NCBI RefSeq assembly: GCF_004151235.1
Contig: NZ_JUIV01000001.1
Location: forward strand, 496,001 to 560,000
Origin: Flavobacterium anhuiense
GTDB taxonomy: Bacteria; Bacteroidota; Bacteroidia; Flavobacteriales; Flavobacteriaceae
Length of the DNA stretch: 64,000 bases
Direction of reading: 5' to 3'
Below are positions 18,975 through 26,436 of this stretch, piece after piece. Each line of letters starts with the position of its first letter. The first letter of the stretch is position 1. The position numbers and the translations under genes were made by a program. Below the pieces are notes generated by a model. That model searched no databases. It had not been told where the DNA came from and saw nothing but the letters and a program-made list of their open reading frames with translations.

Positions 18975-19002
18975 AACCTCACAAGTAAATTCTTGTGAGG
19001 TT
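18975..19002 (-). terminator. Terminator of the Lrp-family gene
   Basis: An 11-base stem AACCTCACAAG / CTTGTGAGGTT with a six-base loop is followed on the minus strand by a T run. It lies 35 bases after the regulator's stop codon. Confidence 0.8.
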
Positions 19003-19036
19003 TGTAACCAATATTATAAAAGAATATTTTTCCTTT

Positions 19037-19489
19037 TTATAATGATATGTTTCGTTTAAAAGCGCAGCCTAATTCTACAATAGAATCGGTTTTGTCGATA
19101 CCTGGAATTCCATCAATTTTTTCATAAAGAATACGGCGCATGTGCTCATGATTTTTCGCAATGATTTTTATATAAAGCGTAAAGGAACCCGTTACATAAT
19201 AACATTCGGTAATCTCAGGAATTTCTTTAAGCGCTTCAATAATTCGTTCAGAATCAGAATCTTTGTTTAGTGTGAGTCCAGTAAAAGAAGCCCAGTCGTA
19301 ACCTATTTTCTTTTCTTGAATAATGGGTTTTATTCCTCCAATTACACCTTGTTCAATCATTCTGTTAATACGCTGGTGCACCATTGTATTTGATATTTTA
19401 AGATTAGTGGCGATGGCAGAAAAGGCCATTCTTCCGTCTTTTTCTAATTCTTTAAGAATACTAATATCAAATTCGTCTAATAATTCCAT
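19037..19489 (-). CDS. Lrp/AsnC-family transcription regulator
   Basis: At 150 residues this is a complete Lrp-type protein. The helix-turn-helix lies at about 5-50 ('DISILKELEKDGRMAFSAIA', 'ISNTMVHQRINRMIEQGVI'). A RAM ligand-sensing domain follows (about 65-145, 'ECYYVTGSFTLYIKIIA'). Such regulators sense amino acids. The gene is divergent from rocD with 225 bases between, so control of ornithine breakdown is a reasonable inference. A terminator follows. Confidence 0.9.
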   Translation of the reverse strand: MELLDEFDISILKELEKDGRMAFSAIATNLKISNTMVHQRINRMIEQGVIGGIKPIIQEKKIGYDWASFTGLTLNKDSDSERIIEALKEIPEITECYYVTGSFTLYIKIIAKNHEHMRRILYEKIDGIPGIDKTDSIVELGCAFKRNISL

Positions 19490-19666
19490 TCAGTAAAAAT
19501 CGTTTTAAAATTGAGTCTTTTGCGATTCATAAAAGTAATTCTTTTTTTTAATAAACAGACATCGAATCATATTTCTCGAAAAAATAAATATGTCTTTTTT
19601 GCAGTGCTTAAATTTAAGTTTTGACTTTTATTTTGTTGTATTTAAGTCAAAATATCGTTTTTTAGA

Positions 19667-19695
19667 TTGTTATTTGTTTAATTTTAATATTTTTG
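19667..19695 (+). promoter_or_regulatory. Probable rocD promoter
   Basis: TTG at 19667-19669 and TATTTTTG at 19688-19695 are separated by 18 bases. This matches the Bacteroidetes TTG-N(about 19)-TAnnTTTG pattern. The ATG of rocD is 20 bases further on. Confidence 0.6.
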
Positions 19696-19714
19696 TAGAA
19701 ATAAAAAGCATATT

Positions 19715-20965
19715 ATGATAAGTACAGAAAAAACACTTTCATCAAAATCAGAAGTTTTGATTGAAAAAGAAAACAAATATGGCGCTCATAATTACCATCC
19801 GCTTCCTGTAGTTTTAGAACGAGGAGAAGGTGTATACGTATGGGATGTTGACGGAAAAAGATATTTTGATTTTTTATCTGCTTATTCTGCAGTTAATCAA
19901 GGTCATTGTCATCCTAAAATTGTAAATGCAATGGTGGAGCAAGCTCAAAAATTGACTTTGACTTCTCGTGCTTTTTACAATGATAAATTAGGAAATTACG
20001 AAGAGTATATAACGAAGTATTTTGGTTTTGATAAAGTTCTTCCAATGAATACAGGTGCTGAAGCAGTTGAAACAGCTCTAAAAATTTCTAGAAAATGGGC
20101 CTATGAAGTAAAAGGAATTCCAGAAAACCAAGCACAGATTATTGTGTGCGAGAATAACTTTCACGGAAGAACTACAACTATTATTTCATTTTCTAATGAT
20201 GAAACGGCGCGCAAAAACTTCGGACCTTTTACAGACGGTTTCATTAAAATAGAATATGATAATCTTGAAGCGCTTGAAAACGCTTTAAATTCATCAAAAA
20301 ACATTGCAGGATTTTTAGTAGAACCAATTCAGGGTGAAGCGGGAGTTTATGTTCCGTCTGAAGGTTATTTAGCGAAAGCGAAAGCACTTTGCGAAAAACA
20401 CAACGTACTTTTTATTGCCGATGAGGTACAAACAGGAATTGCCCGTACAGGAAAATTATTGGCAGTTCATCACGAAAATGTACAGCCGGATGTTTTAATT
20501 CTTGGAAAAGCAATTTCTGGAGGAGTTTATCCAGTTTCGGCTGTTTTATGTAATGACGAAATCATGAATGTGATTAAACCAGGTCAGCACGGATCTACTT
20601 TTGGTGGAAATCCTGTTGCAGCAGCTGTTGCGATCGCTGCTCTTGAAGTAATTAAGGATGAAAAATTGGCTGAAAATGCAGAACGTCTAGGAGTGATTTT
20701 AAGAGATGGATTAAATAAAATTGCTGCTAAAAATGATTTAATTACACTAGTTCGCGGAAAAGGTTTATTGAATGCTATTGTGATCAACATAGATGAAGAA
20801 TCTGATTTGGCTTGGGAAATCTGCTTGAAATTTAGAGATAATGGATTATTGGCTAAACCAACTCACGGAAATAAAATCAGACTGGCTCCGCCTTTGGTAA
20901 TGACTGAAGAGCAAATTAAAGAATGTCTTGACATTATCGAGAAATCCTTGAATGAGTTTAAATAA
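19715..20965 (+). CDS. rocD: Ornithine--oxo-acid transaminase RocD
   Basis: This is a class III PLP aminotransferase of 416 residues, the usual length for ornithine aminotransferase. Visible marks are '[17 protein letters not shown]', '[16 protein letters not shown]', 'EPIQGEAGV', '[13 protein letters not shown]' and the PLP lysine in 'LGKAISGG'. It converts ornithine and 2-oxoglutarate to glutamate semialdehyde and glutamate, linking arginine breakdown to proline or glutamate. Its divergent Lrp neighbour fits amino-acid control. A clear terminator follows. Confidence 0.95.
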   Translation: MISTEKTLSSKSEVLIEKENKYGAHNYHPLPVVLERGEGVYVWDVDGKRYFDFLSAYSAVNQGHCHPKIVNAMVEQAQKLTLTSRAFYNDKLGNYEEYITKYFGFDKVLPMNTGAEAVETALKISRKWAYEVKGIPENQAQIIVCENNFHGRTTTIISFSNDETARKNFGPFTDGFIKIEYDNLEALENALNSSKNIAGFLVEPIQGEAGVYVPSEGYLAKAKALCEKHNVLFIADEVQTGIARTGKLLAVHHENVQPDVLILGKAISGGVYPVSAVLCNDEIMNVIKPGQHGSTFGGNPVAAAVAIAALEVIKDEKLAENAERLGVILRDGLNKIAAKNDLITLVRGKGLLNAIVINIDEESDLAWEICLKFRDNGLLAKPTHGNKIRLAPPLVMTEEQIKECLDIIEKSLNEFK

Positions 20966-20990
20966 TCCTCCTTTGAGATTAAAAATAGAA

Positions 20991-21020
20991 AAAGCAGCAA
21001 GTATACTTGCTGCTTTTTTT
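20991..21020 (+). terminator. Terminator after rocD
   Basis: The inverted repeat AAAGCAGCAAGTA / TACTTGCTGCTTT is followed by a T run. It begins 26 bases after the rocD stop codon. Confidence 0.85.
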
Positions 21021-21155
21021 GTAGAGACCATTTTTTGTTTTAAAAAGCGACTGTTTTATAAAGAAACGCATCTCTACCCATTCCTTTAGGAACGTCAGCT
21101 CGATAAAATTGGATTAAATTGGTTTATATATTCCGCAGGAATGTGTGTTTTGTTT

Positions 21156-22415
21156 TTAAGGTTTAAAAAGCAAAAAAGCTATAATCAATGTAATAATAAC
21201 ATTAAAAAACTGTGCAGTCAAAAATGCGATCAAAGGTTTTCTGCTATTATGCTGTAATAGATCTTTAAAATTGGTTTCTAAACCAATGCTAGTAAAAGCT
21301 AAAGCAAACCAAAGCCCTTGCAGATTTTTTAAACTTTCCTTTAATTCATCACGAGTTTCTGGCGCAACAAAAAAAGAGAAAACAATGGAAGCCACAATAA
21401 AGCCAATTACAAACTTTGGAAAACGTTTCCAAATAACGCGAAGTGTTGGCTTGGATTCTCGAACTTCTGAAGACTGATTGTGAGTGTAAGTCCAATAAAC
21501 AGAAATGGCAAAAGCGGCTATTCCCAATAAAACATTTTGAGAAAATTTGACAATCGTACTTATTTTTAAAGCTGTTTCGCCAACTAAAGTTCCAGATGCC
21601 ACAACAGCTCCTGAAGTATCAATGCTTCCGCCGAGCCAAGCGCCTGTAACTTCTTCGGGAAAATTAAAATGACTTGCAATGATCGGCATAAAAATCATCA
21701 TAGGAATCGCTGTGACCAAAACCATAGAAATCACGTAAGACAATTTTTTAGAATCGCCTTTTATCGCACCAGAAGTGGCAATTGCCGCCGAAACACCGCA
21801 AATTGAAACCGCACTCGAAATCATCATTGTCAATTCGTCATCGACTTTTAGTTTTCTGCAAAGCCAAAAAGCAAAATACCAAACGGATAAAACCACGACC
21901 AAAGCCTGAATTAAACCTAACGATCCCGCTTTTAGAATATCCGAAAAAATAACACTCGTTCCCAATAAAACCAATCCGATTTTGACAAAAAGTTCGGTTG
22001 ACAAAGCAGAACGAAACCATTCTGGAAGCTTGAAAAAATTTCCGATAATCAATCCAATTGCTAAACTGAAAATGACAGCTTCGAGATTGAGTGCTTTTAT
22101 TTCAGTATTTCCGGCTAATATTAATGCAAGTATTGTGAGAAGATAAACTATTGGAAATCCGAAAATGAAATTTTTAATCGATTTTCCAACTAAAAAAGTG
22201 CCGATTATTCCAATGACAATAAAATAAAAAAACTGAAAACCAATTATTTTAATGTTTTTAATTTCGAAAACATTATTTATTAAGTCTGTTCCGTTCGTCC
22301 ATTTAAAAAAGGGAACTTCGGGAAGAAAAATAAAAAGAGACATTCCGATAATGAGAAAACCGAGAATTACGACGGTCCAGTCTTCGTGAATAGTAAATTT
22401 TGTTGAGGTTGACAT
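21156..22415 (-). CDS. YeiH/UPF0324-family membrane protein, putative sulfate exporter
   Basis: This 419-residue protein has about ten hydrophobic segments and matches the YeiH (PF03601) family: 'LSLAIGLIIGNFFKLPEW', 'KIGLVLLGTSVIF', 'MMISSAVSICGVSAAIA', 'GAWLGGSIDTSGAVVASG' and 'SIGLETNFKDL'. The family is annotated as putative sulfate exporter, with thin experimental support. It ends the minus-strand sulfatase locus, so a role in removing sulfate released by the sulfatases is attractive but inferred. A palindrome doublet separates it from the sulfatase gene, so it may have its own transcript. Confidence 0.85.
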   Translation of the reverse strand: MSTSTKFTIHEDWTVVILGFLIIGMSLFIFLPEVPFFKWTNGTDLINNVFEIKNIKIIGFQFFYFIVIGIIGTFLVGKSIKNFIFGFPIVYLLTILALILAGNTEIKALNLEAVIFSLAIGLIIGNFFKLPEWFRSALSTELFVKIGLVLLGTSVIFSDILKAGSLGLIQALVVVLSVWYFAFWLCRKLKVDDELTMMISSAVSICGVSAAIATSGAIKGDSKKLSYVISMVLVTAIPMMIFMPIIASHFNFPEEVTGAWLGGSIDTSGAVVASGTLVGETALKISTIVKFSQNVLLGIAAFAISVYWTYTHNQSSEVRESKPTLRVIWKRFPKFVIGFIVASIVFSFFVAPETRDELKESLKNLQGLWFALAFTSIGLETNFKDLLQHNSRKPLIAFLTAQFFNVIITLIIAFLLFKP

Positions 22416-22437
22416 TGTATTCTTAATTAATTTGTTA

Positions 22438-22588
22438 TCCTAACAGTTTTTTTTAAACCTGTTAGGTATTATTTGTAGGATTAAAATAATAGCTGCTATG
22501 TAATTGATTTTGAATCTTCTAGATTTCCTGTTTGCTTTGGACTGATTTAAAAGTAAATACCTAACAGGTTTAAAAAAAACTGTTAGGA
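22438..22588. repeat. Inverted pair of CCTAACAG-type palindromes
   Basis: One palindrome at 22439-22466 (CCTAACAG ... CTGTTAGG) is repeated in inverse orientation at 22559-22587. The two form arms of about 33 identical bases around a 90-base loop. Each is itself a palindrome of the CCTGACAGG-type family. The pair lies between the yeiH-like and sulfatase genes and could fold into a large cruciform or act as a terminator. Confidence 0.75.
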
Positions 22589-22624
22589 TATTGGAATTAT
22601 TTCGTCTGTAATGTTTTAGATAGT

Positions 22625-24244
22625 TTACAAATCGACAAAGTATTTTTGTTTGCCAAAGTCAAATTCATAATAAGTTAAATTAGGCCATAGCGGTTTAATT
22701 AAACCTTTTTCCCAAGTTTGCAGTGCAGTTTGCAATTCTTTTACTTTTTCGGGATTTTTTTGTGAGAGGTCTGTTGTTTCAGATTTATCTGAGGTAAGAT
22801 TGTACAACCATTTTTCATGTGTTCTTCCGCTAATGACTAGTTTCCAATCACCACTTCTAATCGCTTTTGCATCACCCGAACGCCAGTATAAATCTTTGTG
22901 GGCGACTTTATTTTCGTTTACAGTTTGAATCAAATCTACGCCATCATAAATTCTGTCTTTTGGCAAATCAGAACCAATTGCCGATGCAATGGTTGTAAAA
23001 ATATCCAAAGTGCTTACAGGATTTTTATAAACAGTGTTTGGTTTGATTTTTCCTTTCCACGAAAGTGCAAAAGGAACATTGATTCCGCCTTCAAAATGCG
23101 AAAATTTGCCGCCCTTCAATGGTGCATTTGTTGTCGCAAAAGTATAATCGGCACCACCATTATCGCTGGAAAAAATGATTAAAGTGTTTTCTTCAAGACC
23201 TTCTTTTTTGACTTTTTCACGGATTCTGCCAATCGCATCATCCAAAGCGCTGATCATGGCAAAATAAACACGTTTGTTTTCATCTTTTACATTCGGAAAA
23301 CGATCGTAATACTTTTTACGAACCTGAAATGGCGTATGAGGCGCATTAAACGGAATATAAAGCAAGAAAGGTTTGTTTTTATTCTTGTCAATAAAAGCTT
23401 CCGCTTCTTCAGCAAATTTTTCGGTTAAATAAGCTTTTTCATCAATAATGGTGCTGTCTCTGCGAATTTGTCCAATTCCGACACGGCCGTTGCCCCAAAT
23501 GGTTTTGTCGGTAAAATCTTTGTGATGATGATTAATGATATCTGGATTATCATCTTCTGGAGCATAAAGCGAAAATGCTTGATAAAATCCGTAATGATAA
23601 TCGAAACCGCGGTCCAAAGGAAAAAATCCTTTATTGTGTCCCAAATGCCATTTTCCGATAATCCCAGTGGTGTAACCTTGCCTTTTTGCCAAATCTGCAA
23701 AAGTGATTTCAGATTTTGGCAGCCCCTGCGATTTAATGGAAGCCTCGTTCGGATAATTGATTTTATCATTCAATCTCCAGCCGTCTGTGTTGATTAAATA
23801 TTTAAAGCCATAATATTCTAAATTGTTTTTTGGATAACGATCTCCAGGTTGATATTCATGTCCAAAACGTTCTTGATATCTTCCTGTAATCAATCCGGCG
23901 CGTGAAGGCGAACAGATTGCAGCAGATGCGTAACCATCTGTAAAAGCAACTCCAGAAGCTGCTAAAGAATCGATCTGTGGGGTAGGAGTCGATTTTCCGC
24001 CGTAGAGCGAAATATCATACTTGCCCAAATCATCGGCAAGCAGAATAATGATATTGGTCTTTTTTCCAACAATGGAATCTTTAGGTTTTGAGGCTAAAAA
24101 TTCCTTTTTGCCTTCTGCCAATTTCTGATCTTCTTTGACTAAAGTGCCATCAGTATTAATCGGCCAAAATAAAAATGCTGCCAGAAGGAGAATCACTATT
24201 AAAATGGAGAGAACAATTTTGGTTATTTTTTTATAGGTTGCCAT
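22625..24244 (-). CDS. S1-family sulfatase, membrane-anchored
   Basis: The start is set at ATG 24244 (MATYKKITK). An upstream GTG/ATG-type extension to 24316 would be translated from an intergenic hairpin. The 539-residue protein has an N-terminal membrane helix (about 8-27), metal ligands 'LLADDLGKYD' and the formylglycine motif CSPSRAGLITG with Cys111, the residue converted to formylglycine. 'GKWHLGHNKGFFPLDRGFD' and 'IFSSDNGGADY' complete the active site. It cleaves sulfate esters, probably in the periplasm. The true substrate is unknown. It is the second sulfatase of the locus. Confidence 0.93.
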   Translation of the reverse strand: MATYKKITKIVLSILIVILLLAAFLFWPINTDGTLVKEDQKLAEGKKEFLASKPKDSIVGKKTNIIILLADDLGKYDISLYGGKSTPTPQIDSLAASGVAFTDGYASAAICSPSRAGLITGRYQERFGHEYQPGDRYPKNNLEYYGFKYLINTDGWRLNDKINYPNEASIKSQGLPKSEITFADLAKRQGYTTGIIGKWHLGHNKGFFPLDRGFDYHYGFYQAFSLYAPEDDNPDIINHHHKDFTDKTIWGNGRVGIGQIRRDSTIIDEKAYLTEKFAEEAEAFIDKNKNKPFLLYIPFNAPHTPFQVRKKYYDRFPNVKDENKRVYFAMISALDDAIGRIREKVKKEGLEENTLIIFSSDNGGADYTFATTNAPLKGGKFSHFEGGINVPFALSWKGKIKPNTVYKNPVSTLDIFTTIASAIGSDLPKDRIYDGVDLIQTVNENKVAHKDLYWRSGDAKAIRSGDWKLVISGRTHEKWLYNLTSDKSETTDLSQKNPEKVKELQTALQTWEKGLIKPLWPNLTYYEFDFGKQKYFVDL

Positions 24245-24286
24245 ATTTTGGTTTTTGATTAGTTCGCATTTCTTTTGCCAGTATTT

Positions 24287-24386
24287 TGTCATCCTGAGGA
24301 ACGAAGGATCACACACGTAGCTCTACAAAGATTGTCGACTCTGATTACGGAATTACTAGTGTGATCCTTCGTTCCTCAGGATGACA
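24287..24386. repeat. REP-like long hairpin, perfect 28-base arms
   Basis: The arms begin TGTCATCCTGAGGAACGA and end TCGTTCCTCAGGATGACA. They are perfectly complementary over 28 bases (24287-24314 and 24359-24386) around a 44-base loop holding 'AGCTCTACAAAGATTG'. Related elements lie at 54475, 61592 and 63195. It sits between the rhodanese-thioredoxin and sulfatase genes within the sulfatase locus. Confidence 0.9.
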
Positions 24387-24419
24387 TACTGTGCGTTGAA
24401 ACTGTGTAAAAGATTGTGC

Positions 24420-25136
24420 TTACTTCGAAGCCAACGCAACATCAACTTCATTCTTTAAGTCATTTATTCCTTCTTTCTTAAAAACGATTTTTCCGTTTTG
24501 ATATAAGATCAAAGTCGGGAAGATTTTGACGGTTTTTAAATCAGCAATAACTTGCGGACTGTCTTCCAATTCAATTTCTACGATTTTTAAATTCGAACCA
24601 TATTCTGATCTAATGTCTTCTAAAACTGGTTTTACTTTTTTGCAAGGAGCACAGTATTTTGAACCGATATCTACCAAAACAGTTTTATTATCAGCAATAA
24701 TTTTATTGAATTCAGCCAAAGACAATTTACTTTTTAGATTTGAGTAAAAAGGTTTTCCGTTTCCAATCCAATTGGCAATTCCGCCCTCTAAACTATAAGC
24801 TTCTGAGAAACCATTTTTTATTAATTCTTTTTCTAAAGCAACGCTTCTGCCAGCTCCAATAGAATAAATAAAAACAGGTTTTGATTTATCTAGTTTAGCA
24901 ACAGATTGCGCATAATTTTCAGATTGAAGATTAAAATTTACAGCACCTTCAATATGATTCAATGCAAATTCTTCTGGAGTTCTGGCATCAACAATCTGTG
25001 GATTTTTTTGACTTTTTATTTTCGAATAAAATGAATCTAGCGATAATGAGCTGTGAATTTCATTTTGCGAAAAAGCAGCAACTGCCCATAAAAAGGCAAT
25101 TGCTGTTATACTGGATTTTAAGATTTGATTTTTCAT
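24420..25136 (-). CDS. Exported rhodanese-like domain fused to thioredoxin
   Basis: ATG 25136 is preferred, as it opens a signal peptide (MKNQILKSSITAIAFLWAVA); ATG 25148 would add four residues and overlap the hydroxylase gene. Residues 32-130 are a rhodanese-like domain ('QIVDARTPEEFALNHIEGAVN', 'YSLEGGIANW' as pieces). In the active-site loop the usual Cys is replaced: 'YSIGAGRS' has Ser92, so sulfur transfer is unlikely. Residues 135-238 are a thioredoxin domain with the redox pair CAPC (Cys162, Cys165). It should work as a periplasmic thiol-disulfide protein. Its role in the sulfatase locus is unknown. Confidence 0.88.
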   Translation of the reverse strand: MKNQILKSSITAIAFLWAVAAFSQNEIHSSLSLDSFYSKIKSQKNPQIVDARTPEEFALNHIEGAVNFNLQSENYAQSVAKLDKSKPVFIYSIGAGRSVALEKELIKNGFSEAYSLEGGIANWIGNGKPFYSNLKSKLSLAEFNKIIADNKTVLVDIGSKYCAPCKKVKPVLEDIRSEYGSNLKIVEIELEDSPQVIADLKTVKIFPTLILYQNGKIVFKKEGINDLKNEVDVALASK

Positions 25137-25147
25137 GTCACGAAGCA

Positions 25148-26206
25148 TTATACTTGTTCTAATACTGGTGCAGAAGTTTCTTCAGCGGTAACTGGCTTTG
25201 GTTTTAGCGGAAGCGATAATACTCCCTCGGCAAGAGAACTTCCTTCTTTTTTAGATTTAAAAATCGGCCAAAGAAACTGCGCATACCATTCTTCTTGTTT
25301 GTAAGATTTTGTTCCGAATGATTTTGGATATTGGCGAGTAATCAATCCTGTTCCGAAAATAACATCCCAAATGAAGAACATGTTTCCGAAGTTTCCTTTA
25401 AAATGACCAACACCGTCTCCGCTTGTATCTGCGTGATGTGCGTGATGCGTAGCAGGAGTAGAGATCAATCTTTCTAAAACCCATGCAATTGGATGCAATA
25501 TCCTGTATTTGTAAAATGGTTTATCCCACGGAATGCTTGAGTGCGCTCCTAAAGTGATGAAACTTTTAATCACTAAAACAAATAAAGCAGGAAGGCCTAA
25601 ACCTAAATACGTTAAAGTGGCTGTCAAATAAATTTGAGAAAAGAAAACCGTATAAATAAAGTTTTGCCTAGAAGCCATTGCCATACCCATGTACGGAGCC
25701 GAATGGTGCGTTCTGTGAAAACGCCATAAAAATGGAACTTGGTGATGCAATCTATGGTACCAATACTGCGTTAAATCGTCAGCAATTGCTATTAAGAAAA
25801 AGCCTCCCCAAAACGGAACCCATGATAATGAATTAGCCAGATTTGGCAATAAATAAGGTAAAGCTGTTAAACTGAAAAAAGCAATGATAGGAGGCAAAAT
25901 CAATTTTGGAGCTAAGAAACAAACAATGTCAATTTTGCGTTCTTCACCAGTCCATTCGTCATCGTATAAACCTGCAGCAAATTCGATAATTCCTAAAACG
26001 ATCATAAATACGGTTAATCCCCAAGTTCGAATATTAGCAAAAATGGGTTGTGCAAATTCTAAAAATGGAGGCAATGTTAAATGCGATTCGCTTACAGCTC
26101 CACCAGTTAGTTTAAAATACAGGTAAATTGCCACTACAGGCAATGAATAAATGAAGAAACTTATCGTTAAGTCTCTTGTTAATTTTTCTCTTTGAACTAT
26201 TGCCAT
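25148..26206 (-). CDS. Sterol desaturase/fatty acid hydroxylase family membrane protein
   Basis: Several membrane helices and three histidine clusters of a di-iron hydroxylase are seen in 352 residues: HRLHH (151-155), HRTHH (164-168) and HHAHH (254-258). The first follows 'IADDLTQYWY'. The family uses oxygen to hydroxylate or desaturate lipids, sterols or carotenoids. The gene is seven bases after the 39-residue peptide gene and touches the rhodanese-thioredoxin gene, so it is part of the sulfatase operon. This points to a hydrophobic sulfated substrate or a lipid change needed for sulfate scavenging; both are inference. Confidence 0.9.
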   Translation of the reverse strand: MAIVQREKLTRDLTISFFIYSLPVVAIYLYFKLTGGAVSESHLTLPPFLEFAQPIFANIRTWGLTVFMIVLGIIEFAAGLYDDEWTGEERKIDIVCFLAPKLILPPIIAFFSLTALPYLLPNLANSLSWVPFWGGFFLIAIADDLTQYWYHRLHHQVPFLWRFHRTHHSAPYMGMAMASRQNFIYTVFFSQIYLTATLTYLGLGLPALFVLVIKSFITLGAHSSIPWDKPFYKYRILHPIAWVLERLISTPATHHAHHADTSGDGVGHFKGNFGNMFFIWDVIFGTGLITRQYPKSFGTKSYKQEEWYAQFLWPIFKSKKEGSSLAEGVLSLPLKPKPVTAEETSAPVLEQV

Positions 26207-26212
26207 GATTTC

Positions 26213-26332
26213 TTATTTTAAAAATTGATTTACTACTGCTAATCCGCCAGCTAAAATGGCCAACGGCACTAAAAACAAGATTATCCCAACGACAATCTTT
26301 TTTCCTATGATTTCATAATCTACTCGTTTCAT
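26213..26332 (-). CDS. 39-residue single-helix membrane peptide
   Basis: A short frame from ATG 26332 to TAA encodes 39 residues. It begins MKRVDYEIIGKK, continues with one hydrophobic helix (about residues 13-35, VVGIILFLVPLAILAGG) and ends NQFLK. Six bases separate its stop codon from the hydroxylase start codon, and a purine-rich stretch (AAAAGAATAA) precedes its ATG. It has a charged N terminus and a helix of membrane-spanning length, as small subunits of membrane enzymes do. It may be a partner of the hydroxylase. No known family is recognised. Confidence 0.6.
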   Translation of the reverse strand: MKRVDYEIIGKKIVVGIILFLVPLAILAGGLAVVNQFLK

Positions 26333-26349
26333 AATTATTCTTTTTATGT

Positions 26350-26430
26350 CCTGCAAGGTTTTTCAAACCTTGTAGGTATTTTTTATGTATAAGATTTGAA
26401 ACCTACAAGGTTTTGGAAGCCTTGTAGGTT
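26350..26430. repeat. Doublet of CAAGGTTT-type palindromes
   Basis: Two palindromes, 26350-26376 (CCTGCAAGG ... CCTTGTAGG) and 26400-26430 (CCTACAAGG ... CCTTGTAGG), flank 23 bases. They lie between the large sulfatase gene and the 39-residue peptide gene, the same kind of arrangement as at 22438-22588. They could act as a partial terminator or RNA-stability element inside the operon. Confidence 0.75.
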
Positions 26431-26436
26431 CTGTAA

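Noticed and set aside
24245..24316. N-terminal extension of the sulfatase at 22625-24244
   Set aside because: The added 24 residues would be translated from the arm of the REP-like hairpin and would precede a good membrane-anchor start at 24244.
24287..24386. CRISPR repeat or phage attachment site
   Set aside because: The repeat is a single hairpin with arms, not a spaced direct array, and no cas, integrase or tRNA gene is near.
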